From: Ectobacillus funiculus
GTDB lineage: Bacteria > Bacillota > Bacilli > Bacillales > Bacillaceae_G
Direction of reading: 5' to 3'
DNA length: 64,000 nucleotides
Assembly: GCF_004138295.1 (NCBI RefSeq)
Contig: NZ_SCFM01000012.1
Location: forward strand, 62,001 to 126,000
In this document: positions 31,733-40,444 of the stretch, in pieces
Position numbering within the stretch: the stretch's first letter is position 1
Layout: every line of letters starts with the position of its first letter
Notes under the pieces: model-generated
Seen by the model: only the letters and a program-made list of their open reading frames with translations
What the model was told of the DNA's origin: nothing
Databases searched by the model: none
Translations under genes and position numbers: made by a program

Positions 31733-32122
31733 TACACTATGTAAACATTATTCCGCTTGCGTTATAATGCTTCGGTCGAAGAACAGACTATCATTTTTGC
31801 ATAAACTCTTAGTGCAATACGCTGTTTATCTCGGAAAAAATTACAACAAATAGGAAACTCTTCCTATTTCAAATTCACAAAACTGTAAAAACATTGGGTT
31901 ATTTTACCGTTATGTTATTTTTATACTGCAATGACTTTATACCACTTAGTCAAAACAAAAGACCTTCTATATCATTCAATGTTGAAGTCAATAACAGGTG
32001 TAATTTCTTACATGACCGTTAAGCCCTACACTATCTAATACCACACGAAACTGACTGTTTTGACACTTCTGCGAAAGTTTTTTTTCGAGCGGTGGAGCAT
32101 ACTATCGGTGGAGGTGATAAAC
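31733..32122. other. intergenic, weak regulatory signals only
   Basis: No gene seen. A TTGACA sits at about 32059 and CATACTA at about 32099 upstream of the next small gene. CATACTA resembles a sigma-G -10 element, but no matching -35 is evident. Confidence 0.4.
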
Positions 32123-32269
32123 ATGGGAAACAATCAAGATCCGCATGTAAAAAAGAAAAAGCACGCTGATGGTCAGTATCAGGAGCAAACTGCTGTTGTA
32201 AATACAGAAGGTTATTTCGCTCCTAAGAATTCCAATACCGAAGCTCTTAATGCTGTAAAAAAACAATAA
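32123..32269 (+). CDS. 48-residue hydrophilic protein, unknown
   Basis: A small gene with an excellent GGAGGTG ribosome site seven to eight bases before ATG and a strong terminator immediately after the stop. The product is charged and polar (MGNNQDPHVKKKKHADGQYQ), with no membrane segment, cysteine or recognised motif. Size, lysine content and the CATACTA upstream are compatible with a small sporulation-associated protein, but that is inference only. It stands alone between decayed genes and the tRNA pair. Confidence 0.7.
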   Translation: MGNNQDPHVKKKKHADGQYQEQTAVVNTEGYFAPKNSNTEALNAVKKQ

Positions 32270-32312
32270 AAAAACTGAGCACGGGAAAATCACCCGTGCT
32301 CAGTTTTTTTAT
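32270..32312 (+). terminator. terminator of the 48-residue gene
   Basis: Stem CTGAGCACGGG / CCCGTGCTCAG flanked by A and T runs; the T run is on the plus strand, with A residues allowing use on the other strand too. Confidence 0.9.
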
Positions 32313-32476
32313 TCCAGCTAATTTTACTGTCTATTCTAATAAACGTGCCAAAAACGCCCACAGAAGCGTTCGACAGCTACATCAAAAAACAACAAAAAAG
32401 GCTGGTATACATCGGACAGTTCTAGTTATGACTAACCATGAACATCCTTGACATACCAACCTTTTCTCTTATAAAG

Positions 32477-32550
<74 letters not shown>

Positions 32551-32562
32551 ATATAAAATTAT

Positions 32563-32636
32563 TGGAGCGGGTGATGGGAATCGAACCCACGCTATCAGCT
32601 TGGAAGGCTGAAGTTCTACCATTAAACTACACCCGC
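32563..32636 (-). tRNA. tRNA-Gly (anticodon TCC)
   Basis: Minus strand from GCGGGTGTAGTTTAATGG to CACCCGCTCCA. The acceptor stem GCGGGTG/CACCCGC, anticodon loop CTTCCAA and T arm GGTTCGATTCC are clear. CCA is encoded. It shares the upstream promoter with tRNA-Arg, 12 bases away. Confidence 0.96.
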
Positions 32637-32674
32637 ACTTAGTATTAAGTGCTGTCGTCCTATCGACAATTCTT

Positions 32675-32703
32675 ATTATATTCACATTCAAAGTGAAAGT
32701 CAA
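32675..32703 (-). promoter_or_regulatory. sigma-A promoter of the tRNA pair
   Basis: TTGACT, 17 bases, TATAAT on the minus strand, about 40 bases upstream of tRNA-Gly. Confidence 0.8.
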
Positions 32704-32706
32704 CAC

Positions 32707-32755
32707 CTTTTCAGGTGGTTAGAGAATTTTTTTCTCTAACCAAGCTGAAAAGTTT
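32707..32755 (-). terminator. long hairpin at the ysnB end
   Basis: CTTTTCAG and GGTTAGAGAA pair with TTCTCTAACC and CTGAAAAG across an A-rich loop. The left arm includes the last ysnB codons. It has no T run and ends directly before the tRNA promoter, so its terminator role is not certain. Confidence 0.55.
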
Positions 32756-33242
32756 GCTGCGCAGCAAGTCTTCCATTCAAATCATAAAAAGCAACAGAAG
32801 CATCATGACCTTCCACTTCTACAATTGCATATGTTTTTTCTCTGCGCAAGCGCGGCAGTAATATGCTTCCCGGATTGATGAGAAGAACGCCGTCTACAAC
32901 TTCTGCACCCATAATATGCGAGTGTCCGAAGCACGCGAGATGCGCTCCAGCTTCTTTTGCCCGGTACAGCAGGTTTTGCATTGTAGCCTTTACATTGTAC
33001 AAATGACCGTGTGTGACAAAGAAGCGAATACCTTGTACATCCTGTATGATTTCATTCGGATACGAACTGCCGAAATCACAATTTCCATTTACGACCTGAT
33101 AACCGTGCAGTTCTGTCTGCTGCGGCGAAAGCTCAGAATCACCGCAATGAATCATGATATCTACCGTATTCTCGTACTTTTGCTTCAATTCTTGCAATTC
33201 CCCAGTTAAACCATGACTATCACTTACAATTAAAGCCTTCAT
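32736..33242 (-). CDS. ysnB: YfcE/MJ0936-family phosphodiesterase
   Basis: A 168-residue calcineurin-like metallophosphoesterase. Metal-ligand motifs are visible in order: IVSDSHG at the N-terminus, HCGDSE, VNGNCDFG, VTHGH, and FGHSH near residue 105. Substrate is not known for the Bacillus member. It follows rdgB on the same strand with a 12-base gap, as ysnB does in B. subtilis. Confidence 0.92.
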   Translation of the reverse strand: MKALIVSDSHGLTGELQELKQKYENTVDIMIHCGDSELSPQQTELHGYQVVNGNCDFGSSYPNEIIQDVQGIRFFVTHGHLYNVKATMQNLLYRAKEAGAHLACFGHSHIMGAEVVDGVLLINPGSILLPRLRREKTYAIVEVEGHDASVAFYDLNGRLAAQQTFQLG

Positions 33243-33254
33243 TCTTCTCCCCCA

Positions 33255-33887
33255 TTACAAATCATCAAAATCGTCGGACTTCTCTCCTAAAAACCACACC
33301 GGAATTTTTTGCTCAAGTTTGCGAAGCGCACGACCACGGTGGCTTACTTTATTTTTTTCTTCGGGGGATAATTCTGCCATCGATCGTTTAAACTCTTCTA
33401 CGTAAAAAATAGGATCGTAGCCGAATCCTTTGTCACCGCGCTTTTGCTCTAGGATTTTCCCTTCGCATGTCCCATTTACAATCACTGTTTTTTTGTCTTC
33501 TTCTGGAAACGCAACGGCAAGGGCACAGTAAAAACGGGCTGTCCGCTTTTCTTCCTGGACATTCTTCAATCCTTGCAGCACCTTCTGCATGTTTGCTTCA
33601 TCATTCTTATCTTCACCCGCATAACGCGCAGAGCGAACACCCGGCTTACCATTTAAGGCGTCCACGATGAGACCAGAGTCGTCGGCAATTACAATTTGTT
33701 GGATTTGCTTGCTTAAGGCTTCTGCTTTAATAATAGCATTCTCTTCAAATGTATCGCCTGTCTCCTCTGCCTCTTCAACATCCGCGTAATCATAGAGAGA
33801 TTTCACCTCTAGATCAAATTTCTCAAATAATCGTTCGAATTCACGAACCTTACCTGCATTTTTTGTTGCTATGACCACTTGCTTCAT
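33255..33887 (-). CDS. rdgB: XTP/dITP diphosphatase RdgB
   Basis: RdgB hydrolyses non-canonical purine nucleotides such as dITP and XTP, cleansing the nucleotide pool. The 210-residue Ham1-type protein starts with [18 protein letters not shown] and has [18 protein letters not shown] and GFGYDPIF. It lies 14 bases after rph on the same transcript. It ends with a short acidic tail (KSDDFDDL). Confidence 0.95.
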   Translation of the reverse strand: MKQVVIATKNAGKVREFERLFEKFDLEVKSLYDYADVEEAEETGDTFEENAIIKAEALSKQIQQIVIADDSGLIVDALNGKPGVRSARYAGEDKNDEANMQKVLQGLKNVQEEKRTARFYCALAVAFPEEDKKTVIVNGTCEGKILEQKRGDKGFGYDPIFYVEEFKRSMAELSPEEKNKVSHRGRALRKLEQKIPVWFLGEKSDDFDDL

Positions 33888-33901
33888 ATTCGCCCCAACC
33901 T

Positions 33902-34639
33902 TTACCCAATTTTTTGTGCAATTTCACCTAACGCTTCTTTTTGCAGCTCAATTAGCTGTTGAATGCCGAATTCTGCCGTTTCTAAAAGCTGATGCAACTC
34001 TTCTTTGCTGAATGTCGCTTCCTCACCTGTTCCTTGCAATTCCACGAACTGTCCTTTCCCTGTCATTACAATGTTCATATCAACCTGTGCCTTGGAATCC
34101 TCGGCATAATTTAAATCAAGCACAACCCCCGCATCCTCTATCATTCCTACAGATGTTGCGGCTAGGTAATCCTTAACAGGAACAGCTGGGAGCTTTCCTA
34201 TTTCAACAAGCTTTTGAAATGCCAGCACCATCGCGACAAATGCTCCTGTAATAGAAGCGGTTCTTGTGCCGCCGTCCGCTTGAATGACATCACAATCAAT
34301 CCATACCGTCTTCTCCCCAAGCGTATCCAAGTCCACAACTGCTCGAAGTGCGCGGCCGATCAAACGCTGAATTTCCATTGTGCGTCCTGATACCTTGCCT
34401 TTACTGGATTCGCGAATCGTGCGCTGTTCTGTCGCGCGAGGCAGCATCGCATACTCTGCCGTAATCCAACCCTTCCCTTTTCCCCTCATAAAAGGCGGAA
34501 CACGATCATCAATACTTGCTGTACAAATTACCTTTGTATCCCCAACTTCAATGAGGACAGAGCCCTCAGCATGCTTTATGTAATGCGTTTGCATATGTAT
34601 AGGGCGCAATTCATCCTTTTGGCGTCCATCCACTCTCAT
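33902..34639 (-). CDS. rph: ribonuclease PH
   Basis: RNase PH trims tRNA 3' ends by phosphorolysis. The 245-residue protein has the conserved stretches [19 protein letters not shown], the phosphate-binding region [20 protein letters not shown], and [18 protein letters not shown]. The ATG follows AAGGAGG. It is the first gene of rph-rdgB-ysnB; the IR134 array lies directly upstream and may influence its promoter region. Confidence 0.97.
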   Translation of the reverse strand: MRVDGRQKDELRPIHMQTHYIKHAEGSVLIEVGDTKVICTASIDDRVPPFMRGKGKGWITAEYAMLPRATEQRTIRESSKGKVSGRTMEIQRLIGRALRAVVDLDTLGEKTVWIDCDVIQADGGTRTASITGAFVAMVLAFQKLVEIGKLPAVPVKDYLAATSVGMIEDAGVVLDLNYAEDSKAQVDMNIVMTGKGQFVELQGTGEEATFSKEELHQLLETAEFGIQQLIELQKEALGEIAQKIG

Positions 34640-34701
34640 AAAAATACCTCCTTGCCATCCTACTCTATCTGTAGTATAGCCTATTTACACTTATGTATGA
34701 T

Positions 34702-35773
34702 AAAGAAAACTCGCCGACTGGCGAGCCCTGCCTTTGGGCGAAGACAGAGGCGTAGTTGCACTTATACTGTACTCTTAAAATTTCCGACTACGTCGAATTC
34801 ACTTCTAGCTGGAAATTTATACGTTCTTACAGTGTAAAGAAAACTCGCCGACTGGCGAGCCCTGCCTTTGGGCGAAGACAGAGGCGTAGTTGCACTTATA
34901 CTGTATTCTTAAAATTTCCGACTACGTCGAATTCACTTCTAGCTGGAAATTTATACGTTCTTACAGTGTAAAGAAAACTCGCCGACTGGCGAGCCCTGCC
35001 TTTGGGCGAAGACAGAGGCGTAGTTGCACTTATACTGTATTCTTAAAATTTCCGACTACGTCGAATTCACTTCTAGCTGGAAATTTATACGTTCTTACAG
35101 TGTAAAGAAAACTCGCCGACTGGCGAGCCCTGCCTTTGGGCGAAGACAGAGGCGTAGTTGCACTTATACTGTATTCTTAAAATTTCCGACTACGTCGAAT
35201 TCACTTCTAGCTGGAAATTTATACGTTCTTACAGTGTAAAGAAAACTCGCCGACTGGCGAGCCCTGCCTTTGGGCGAAGACAGAGGCGTAGTTGCACTTA
35301 TACTGTATTCTTAAAATTTCCGACTACGTCGAATTCACTTCTAGCTGGAAATTTATACGTTCTTACAGTGTAAAGAAAACTCGCCGACTGGCGAGCCCTG
35401 CTCCCGGGCGAAGACAGAGGCGTAGTTGCACTTATACTGTATTCCTAAAATTTCTCCTTACGTCGAATGATCTCCCAGCTAGAAATTTATACGTTCTTAC
35501 AGTGTAAAGAAAGCTCGCCGACTGGCGAGCCCTGCTCTCGGGCGAAGACAGAGGCATAATTGCACTTATACTGTATTCCTAAAATTTCTCCTTACGTCGA
35601 ATGATCTCCCAGCTAGAAATTTATACGTTCTTACAGTGTAAAGAAAACTCGCCGACTGACAAGCCCTGCCTTTGGGCGAAGACAGAGGCGTAATTGCACT
35701 TATACTGTATTCTTAAAATTTCCGACTACGTCGAATGACTTTCAGCTGAAAATTTATAGTTTTCTACAGTGAA
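34702..35773 (+). repeat. IR134 tandem array, eight units
   Basis: Eight head-to-tail units start at 34702, 34836, 34970, 35104, 35238, 35372, 35506 and 35640, an exact 134-base period. Units 2-5 read identical and unit 1 differs by a base or so. Units 6 and 7 form a second subtype (CTCCCGGGCG or CTCTCGGGCG, inner pair CT/AG), and unit 8 is a third. There are no spacers. The array fills the rph-gerM gap and ends at the gerM terminator. Confidence 0.97.
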
Positions 35774-35805
35774 AAAGAAGAAGGAGAGTCACTCTCTCCT
35801 TCTTC
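35772..35805 (-). terminator. terminator after gerM
   Basis: Stem GAAGAAGGAGAG / CTCTCCTTCTTC with a five-base loop and a T run on the minus strand. The array ends here. Confidence 0.88.
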
Positions 35806-35828
35806 ACAAGTATATCAAATTCTATTCC

Positions 35829-36884
35829 TTAAAAACTACCTGTATTCACATTTTGTGGTCGTGTCACCGGCTTTGTCAGCTTCTGCCCTTGTTCATTTGC
35901 AATATCAGACTTGCCATTCACCTCGATAGATACACTGTCAACGCCTTTTTGTTCAGTCAACGATAGCACAAGTGAATTTAGTACGTATGTCGAAATAATA
36001 TTTTTATCTGGGCTGCCATAAATATTCTCATTAAAATTCAACGTGACTTTGCCGCCTTCATACTTCGGCTCCCCTAGCAGCTTTACATCAGGATTCAAGT
36101 CGCTTGAAAGCATAGACTCCGGAGATGGTCCCTTAACCAATTCCTTGACAACCGCTGTTAGCTCATTCTTCTCACTGTTTGCGATGCGGCGTGTAACCGG
36201 AACATAATAATATGTTTGCTTATTTGTTTGTGCTAGGAAATAGAGTGTCACCGGTTTCGTATTCGTAACATCCGCTACCTGCTCATCATCAAAGTTGATG
36301 CCGTCTGCACGGCTCACGCCATTGCCAATTGGTGTTTTATTCACTGGCATCGCCGTAAGATCTTTTCCATTTATACGGAACTTCACCTGCTTCACTTCTT
36401 TGAATTGTGTCAGCGTCCATGTAACAGCTTCTACAATACGACGTTCCTCGTCCTTTTTATAATTTTTAAACTCCTCAGAGAAATCAGCTATTGCTACACC
36501 ATCTTTTACATCTACACCGTTAATTTCTGTATCAGCTGGCAGCACTGCCTTAAATCCGTTAGGCAGCATTCCTGTGACAGGACCCTCCTTGACTAAATAT
36601 TGCAGCGCTTGTTTGATAACAGCATTATCCTGCGGAGTAGGAATTGCCAACGTTTGCGGAACAACATAGCCGTTTTTATCTACTAAATAAAGCTCTCGAT
36701 TGACCGCTTGTTTCTTTTCCCCTTGTTTAGCTGTTGGCTCTGTTTTCGTGCTTGCTCCTTCTTGATCCTTATATGTTACTTCCTTTGGCGGGTCAATTTG
36801 TTCCGTTGATGTTTTGTTTCCACCTATCCCACAGCCTGCCAGTACAGCAGTGCATATAATGGTGCACACAACCCATTTTCGCAT
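35829..36884 (-). CDS. gerM: GerM, spore germination lipoprotein
   Basis: GerM is needed for sporulation and germination and takes part in the mother-cell/forespore SpoIIIA-SpoIIQ complex area in B. subtilis. The 351-residue protein has a lipoprotein signal with lipobox LAGC (Cys about 19). It carries two GerMN-type domains, roughly residues 75-190 and 210-340, each with a similar pattern (KQALQYLVKEGP / VVKELVKGPS). A sigma-E-like CATATAGT lies at 36911-36918 upstream, though the -35 is weak. Confidence 0.93.
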   Translation of the reverse strand: MRKWVVCTIICTAVLAGCGIGGNKTSTEQIDPPKEVTYKDQEGASTKTEPTAKQGEKKQAVNRELYLVDKNGYVVPQTLAIPTPQDNAVIKQALQYLVKEGPVTGMLPNGFKAVLPADTEINGVDVKDGVAIADFSEEFKNYKKDEERRIVEAVTWTLTQFKEVKQVKFRINGKDLTAMPVNKTPIGNGVSRADGINFDDEQVADVTNTKPVTLYFLAQTNKQTYYYVPVTRRIANSEKNELTAVVKELVKGPSPESMLSSDLNPDVKLLGEPKYEGGKVTLNFNENIYGSPDKNIISTYVLNSLVLSLTEQKGVDSVSIEVNGKSDIANEQGQKLTKPVTRPQNVNTGSF

Positions 36885-37007
36885 GCCATTCCCCTCCTCA
36901 TACGGTTTGTACTATATGTATACGAGCCCTTTTTTCGTTTAGACCAGAAGCTCTGAAATTTCTTGTCCACATAAAAATCCGGCTGGACGTTTATGTTTGC
37001 AAAGGGA

Positions 37008-37026
37008 ATTTTATACTTTCCTACAG
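37008..37026 (+). repeat. possible IR134 right-arm remnant
   Basis: GAATTTTATACTTTCCTACAG resembles the right arm of the repeat and abuts the racE terminator, like many full copies. No left arm is recognisable, so it could be chance. Confidence 0.4.
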
Positions 37027-37064
37027 AAAAAAACACACGGTGCTCAGTAAAGCTTACCGTGTGT
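37027..37064 (-). terminator. terminator after racE
   Basis: Stem ACACACGGT / ACCGTGTGT with a 14-base loop and TTTTTT on the minus strand. Confidence 0.88.
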
Positions 37065-37114
37065 CACTATAAAAGCCGTTTTTCTTTTCGAATTAGTCTC
37101 TTGAAGAACTTTCC

Positions 37115-37915
37115 CTATTCTCCTAGGGATATATGGTGGACATTTTCAATCGGTTGTCCGAACCAGCTGGATGCAATTTCTTTAAATTTCTCTGTTGGGC
37201 CAGTTGTTAAAAATAGATGATCCGCCTGTTCATCCTCTTGATGTAATAAACCGCTGTGATACAAAATGGTACTCACCTCTCGGGCAGTTTCATCCCCAGA
37301 ACTGATTAGCTGAACATCATTTCCCATGACTCGTTGAATCACAGGCCCAAGGATTGGATAATGCGTACATCCAAGAATTAACGTATCAATATTCGTATTC
37401 CTTAGCGGCTCAAGTGTGCATTCAACAATTTCCAGTGCCTCTTCTTCTCCAAACATTCCATTTTCCACTAAGGGAACGAACGGTGGACAAGCGAGACTTT
37501 CTACTGTAACACCATTATGGATTGCATACAACGCATGCTCGTATGCCCTGCTCTCAATGGTCCCTACCGTACCAATAACACCTACGTTATGATTTTCAGT
37601 CACCTTCAGCGCTGTACGCGCTCCTGGATGAATTACACCGATAACCGGAATAGACAGCTCTGCCTGCATTTCTTCGAGCACAACAGACGTTGCTGTATTA
37701 CATGCGATAACAAGCATTTTAATATCATACGCTAGCAGGTAGTTGGTTAACTCCCAAGTAAATTTCCGTACCTCCCCGCGCGGACGCGGACCGTATGGAC
37801 ATCTTGCCGTATCTCCTAAATAAATGATGCGCTCCTTCGGCAGCTGACGGATGATTTCTCTCGCTACCGTTAGTCCGCCAACACCGGAATCGATAACACC
37901 GATTGCTCTATTCAA
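37115..37915 (-). CDS. racE: glutamate racemase
   Basis: RacE makes D-glutamate for peptidoglycan (and poly-glutamate in some species). The 266-residue protein has the N-terminal motif [13 protein letters not shown], the first catalytic cysteine in IACNTATS and the second in ILGCTHYP. The start appears to be TTG with GGGGCG upstream. In B. subtilis ysmB lies between racE and gerE; here only a 158-base gap with a terminator remains. Confidence 0.96.
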   Translation of the reverse strand: MNRAIGVIDSGVGGLTVAREIIRQLPKERIIYLGDTARCPYGPRPRGEVRKFTWELTNYLLAYDIKMLVIACNTATSVVLEEMQAELSIPVIGVIHPGARTALKVTENHNVGVIGTVGTIESRAYEHALYAIHNGVTVESLACPPFVPLVENGMFGEEEALEIVECTLEPLRNTNIDTLILGCTHYPILGPVIQRVMGNDVQLISSGDETAREVSTILYHSGLLHQEDEQADHLFLTTGPTEKFKEIASSWFGQPIENVHHISLGE

Positions 37916-38031
37916 AAAATCGCCCCATTTTCTATCTGTATACTGTTGTCAGCAGGTATAATCCTCCCCCTGGCAAACCATTGTCTATTTTCCGCTGTTT
38001 CCAATAAAATTGCAAGGCTTTATGTACAGAG

Positions 38032-38067
38032 AAAAACCGGCCTTCCTGTGGCGGAAAGAAAGCCGGT
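38032..38067 (-). terminator. terminator after gerE
   Basis: Stem ACCGGC / GCCGGT extended by TTTC/GGAA-type pairs, followed by TTTTT on the minus strand. Confidence 0.8.
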
Positions 38068-38073
38068 CGGTTC

Positions 38074-38298
38074 CTATAATTCCAGCTCCCCCATGCGGAG
38101 AAGCTCTACAACTGCTTGAGAGCGCCCCTTCACTCCAAGCTTTTGCATAGCATTTGAAATATGATTGCGGACAGTTTTTTCACTGATGAACAGCTCTCCT
38201 GCAATCTCCTTTGTTGTCTTATCTTGAACGAGCAACTCGAATACCTCTCGTTCCCGCTTAGTAAGTAATGGTTTGGATACAAAGTCTTTTTCCGTCAA
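38074..38298 (-). CDS. gerE: GerE, late mother-cell transcription regulator
   Basis: GerE is a stand-alone LuxR-type DNA-binding domain that tunes sigma-K genes for coat proteins. The 74-residue protein is nearly all helix-turn-helix ([20 protein letters not shown], then [20 protein letters not shown]) and has the length of the B. subtilis protein. The start is TTG, nine bases after AGGAGGG. A sigma-K type promoter lies about 70 bases upstream. Confidence 0.97.
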   Translation of the reverse strand: MTEKDFVSKPLLTKREREVFELLVQDKTTKEIAGELFISEKTVRNHISNAMQKLGVKGRSQAVVELLRMGELEL

Positions 38299-38364
38299 GT
38301 CCTATAACCCTCCTTGCTTAAACAGCACTCCACATGTTTGGGATGGGTATCTATTTAGTCATAG

Positions 38365-38392
38365 CATTGTATGAGATGAGTGCTTGCAACGT
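38365..38392 (-). promoter_or_regulatory. sigma-K type promoter of gerE
   Basis: On the minus strand an AC dinucleotide is followed after 17 bases by CATACAATG, close to the sigma-K pattern (AC at -35, CATANNNTA at -10). One -10 position differs. Confidence 0.6.
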
Positions 38393-38564
38393 GCATGAAA
38401 AAAGAGGTTTTTTCTAAAGCGGTTACGAAAAAATTCTTTTGATGATGAAGAAGCTTATACGCTTTCTTTATTCGACATTGATTGTAATCACGAAATACTT
38501 TTTATCTTGAACTAACCGATATAAATCCTCGTAAAGCTTGCTGGGCACACACCAGCACTTCGAT
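38393..38564. other. intergenic, no gene seen
   Basis: AT-rich sequence upstream of the gerE promoter. No coding frame with a ribosome site, hairpin or promoter is evident. Confidence 0.4.
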
Positions 38565-38672
38565 AAAGAAAACTCGCCGATTGGCGAGCCCCACTTATAC
38601 TATATTCCTAAAATTTCTCGCTACATCGAATAGGCTTCCTGCTAGAAGTTTATACTTTCCTACAGTGTTAAA
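38565..38672 (+). repeat. IR134 repeat with internal deletion
   Basis: Head hairpin and tail are present, but the roughly 30 bases joining them are missing (GGCGAGCCCCACTTATAC). Inner pair is CT/AG. Confidence 0.88.
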
Positions 38673-38767
38673 AAATAAATTGCACCAAAATCATGTAAAC
38701 AATAGTACCTCCTGATATAGATAGGAACATGTTTTTCTTCCAGAAGTGAAGAAATGCAACCACCGTT

Positions 38768-39397
38768 ATGATGTCAGATTTTCGAAAGTTGGAATTAGCG
38801 GCGGTCATCCGTAAGCATCGTTTAATTTTGATTGAGGATGATATCCATGCATTTCTGACGGCAGGTATTATCCCCGATTATCAGCAACCCATGTTCAATT
38901 TACTTCCAGAACAAAGTGTTTATATTTGCGGCACCTCTAAGTCCATCTGTTCTGGATTAAGAGTGGCCTATATGGTCTATGGGGATGCATTGCGTGAGAA
39001 AATTTTGCAGGCTATTTTTAACATCAATGTAAAAACCTCCTCCTTAGATGCGGAGATTATCACAGAGAGTATCTTATCAGGAAAAGCTCATGAAATTGTT
39101 TCTCAAAAGCAACAGCTTGCACAGTCTGCAAATGATATGTATTTAGAATATTTCCCGCTTAACAAGCCTGTTGGGCATCCCCTTAGTTTCTATCGTTGGC
39201 TTCCCATTGAAGGGCATAATGATGCCTTAAAATTGGAAATGGATTTAAAAAGGAGCGGTATTCGAGTTTTTCATTCTGAACGTTTTCTCAGTGGGCAGAC
39301 CACACCTGATAAGTATTTGCGTATTTCGCTTTCTTCTACAAGCTCATTAGATGAGTTGAAAATGGGATTAGAAATCCTAAAACAGTATCTCGGTTAA
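38768..39397 (+). pseudogene. MocR/GntR-type regulator, 5'-truncated
   Basis: Encodes the last 210 or so residues of a fold-type I aminotransferase domain as found in MocR regulators: [16 protein letters not shown], the PLP-lysine segment GTSKSICSGLRVAYM, and the terminal YLRISLSSTSSLDELK. The winged-helix DNA-binding domain and the first half of the aminotransferase domain are missing. Homology runs a few codons upstream of the ATG (NATTVMMSD), preceded by an in-frame TGA, so the ATG is not a real start. I read it as a remnant. Confidence 0.8.
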
Positions 39398-39538
39398 TTC
39401 GGGATAAGCAAAAATCCAATCTTTAAGCCTTGTAAAAAGTTGATTGCTAACATTACTGAACCTGATTTTATCAAAGGATAAAGTTTTTATAATTCGATGC
39501 AGAAACGGTGACACTATGGCAGAAAGGAGCTGATACAA

Positions 39539-39769
39539 GTGGCAAACAAACAACAGGATGATTTACAAACACAAAGCAGCAATATCTCAGACAAGCAGTA
39601 TGATCCTACGGACTACAAAAAAAATGATAGCTTATCTCAATCGTTCGCTGTTACGCATGAACAAGTAAGTGATACGTACACAGAAGGAACTGTTGATGGA
39701 GCTATAGAGAATGTGGCAGGGAAGGATGTTAAGCTTGAGAGAAAAGGCTATGACCTCAAAAAAATGTAG
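39539..39769 (+). CDS. yozQ: YozQ-like (DUF4025) small protein
   Basis: A 76-residue hydrophilic protein with a GTG start behind AAAGGAGCTG. The sequence KQYDPTDYKKNDSLSQSFAV followed by THEQVSDTYTEGTVDG is the pattern I associate with the YozQ/DUF4025 family of unknown function. No signal peptide or membrane span. It is followed within about 130 bases by another small gene; a shared transcript is possible. Confidence 0.7.
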   Translation: MANKQQDDLQTQSSNISDKQYDPTDYKKNDSLSQSFAVTHEQVSDTYTEGTVDGAIENVAGKDVKLERKGYDLKKM

Positions 39770-39896
39770 GTTGTATAAGAAGGAGACAAAAGTGCGCCCT
39801 TGAGTAGACAATGATTTGTACTTATGTTTCCCGCGTACTTGCCGCACATTATCAAAGGTTGCAGATAAAACTATACACGAATTAGGAGGGATTACA

Positions 39897-40073
39897 ATGT
39901 TTCGACGAAATGGAATGGGAACTTTCTCTACTTTAACAGCTGTTGGAATTGGGATTGGAATTGGCGTAGCTGCGTCCCGCATGATGAGAAACGGCGGTAT
40001 CCAGTTAACAGATATGATGTCCATGAACAAACAAAATCAGTCACAGCACAGAAACAATCAAAGTCAACAATAA
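39897..40073 (+). CDS. YrzQ/DUF3918-like small protein
   Basis: A 58-residue protein starting at the ATG behind TTAGGAGGG (seven-base spacing). It has an arginine-rich start, a glycine-rich hydrophobic segment (TLTAVGIGIGIGVAASRMM) and a Gln/Asn/His-rich tail. This resembles the small YrzQ/DUF3918 proteins, but the match is from memory. A longer frame starts at 39816 but lacks a ribosome site. A strong terminator follows. Confidence 0.65.
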   Translation: MFRRNGMGTFSTLTAVGIGIGIGVAASRMMRNGGIQLTDMMSMNKQNQSQHRNNQSQQ

Positions 40074-40080
40074 TAGCAGA

Positions 40081-40114
40081 TAAGCTCACCCCTTTCGTAA
40101 AAGGGGTGAGCTTA
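40081..40114 (+). terminator. terminator after the YrzQ-like gene
   Basis: Near-perfect stem TAAGCTCACCCCTTT / AAAAGGGGTGAGCTTA with a CGT loop, followed by TTCATT. Few T residues follow, so strength is uncertain. Confidence 0.7.
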
Positions 40115-40254
40115 TTCATTCCCGCCACTACCGCAACAACAGCTAACACGCTTCCCCTCAACGTTACGGTATCCATTCGCTGTTTCCTTAGCCATAACTA
40201 TTATGCTGGTTTTCTTATCAAATTTAATTGGCACCTAGTTAAGGAATTGTATTT
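40115..40254. other. intergenic, no gene seen
   Basis: Between the small-gene terminator and the next repeat copy; nothing recognisable. Confidence 0.35.
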
Positions 40255-40392
40255 GTAAAAAAACTCGCCGATTGGCAAGCCCTGCCTTTGGACGAAGACA
40301 GAGACGCAGCCCTACTTATACTGTATTCCTAAAATTTCCGATTACGTCGAATTGACTTCTAGCTGGAAATTTATACTTTCTTCCAGTGTAAA
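40255..40392 (+). repeat. IR134 repeat, full unit
   Basis: Full unit with inner pair CC/GG and head CTCGCC-GATT-GGCAAG. It lies 53 bases upstream of the ykoS-like gene, so here the repeat is 5' of a gene in the same orientation. Confidence 0.9.
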
Positions 40393-40444
40393 ATAATGAA
40401 TGATTTCCCATTATTTGTTTATCCTATAGCTTGGGTGATGAAAT

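Noticed and set aside
34756-35507. Series of identical 71-codon open frames on the plus strand in the tandem array
   Set aside because: They arise because each 134-bp unit contains the same chance frame; 134 is not a multiple of three, no ribosome site precedes them, and outside the array the same frame is broken in diverged units.
34702-35773. Array mistaken for a CRISPR
   Set aside because: Units of 134 bp follow each other without spacers, and no cas genes are present.
36824-37036. Minus-strand frame of 70 codons before gerM
   Set aside because: Overlaps the gerM start and the racE terminator, with no ribosome site or protein-like composition.
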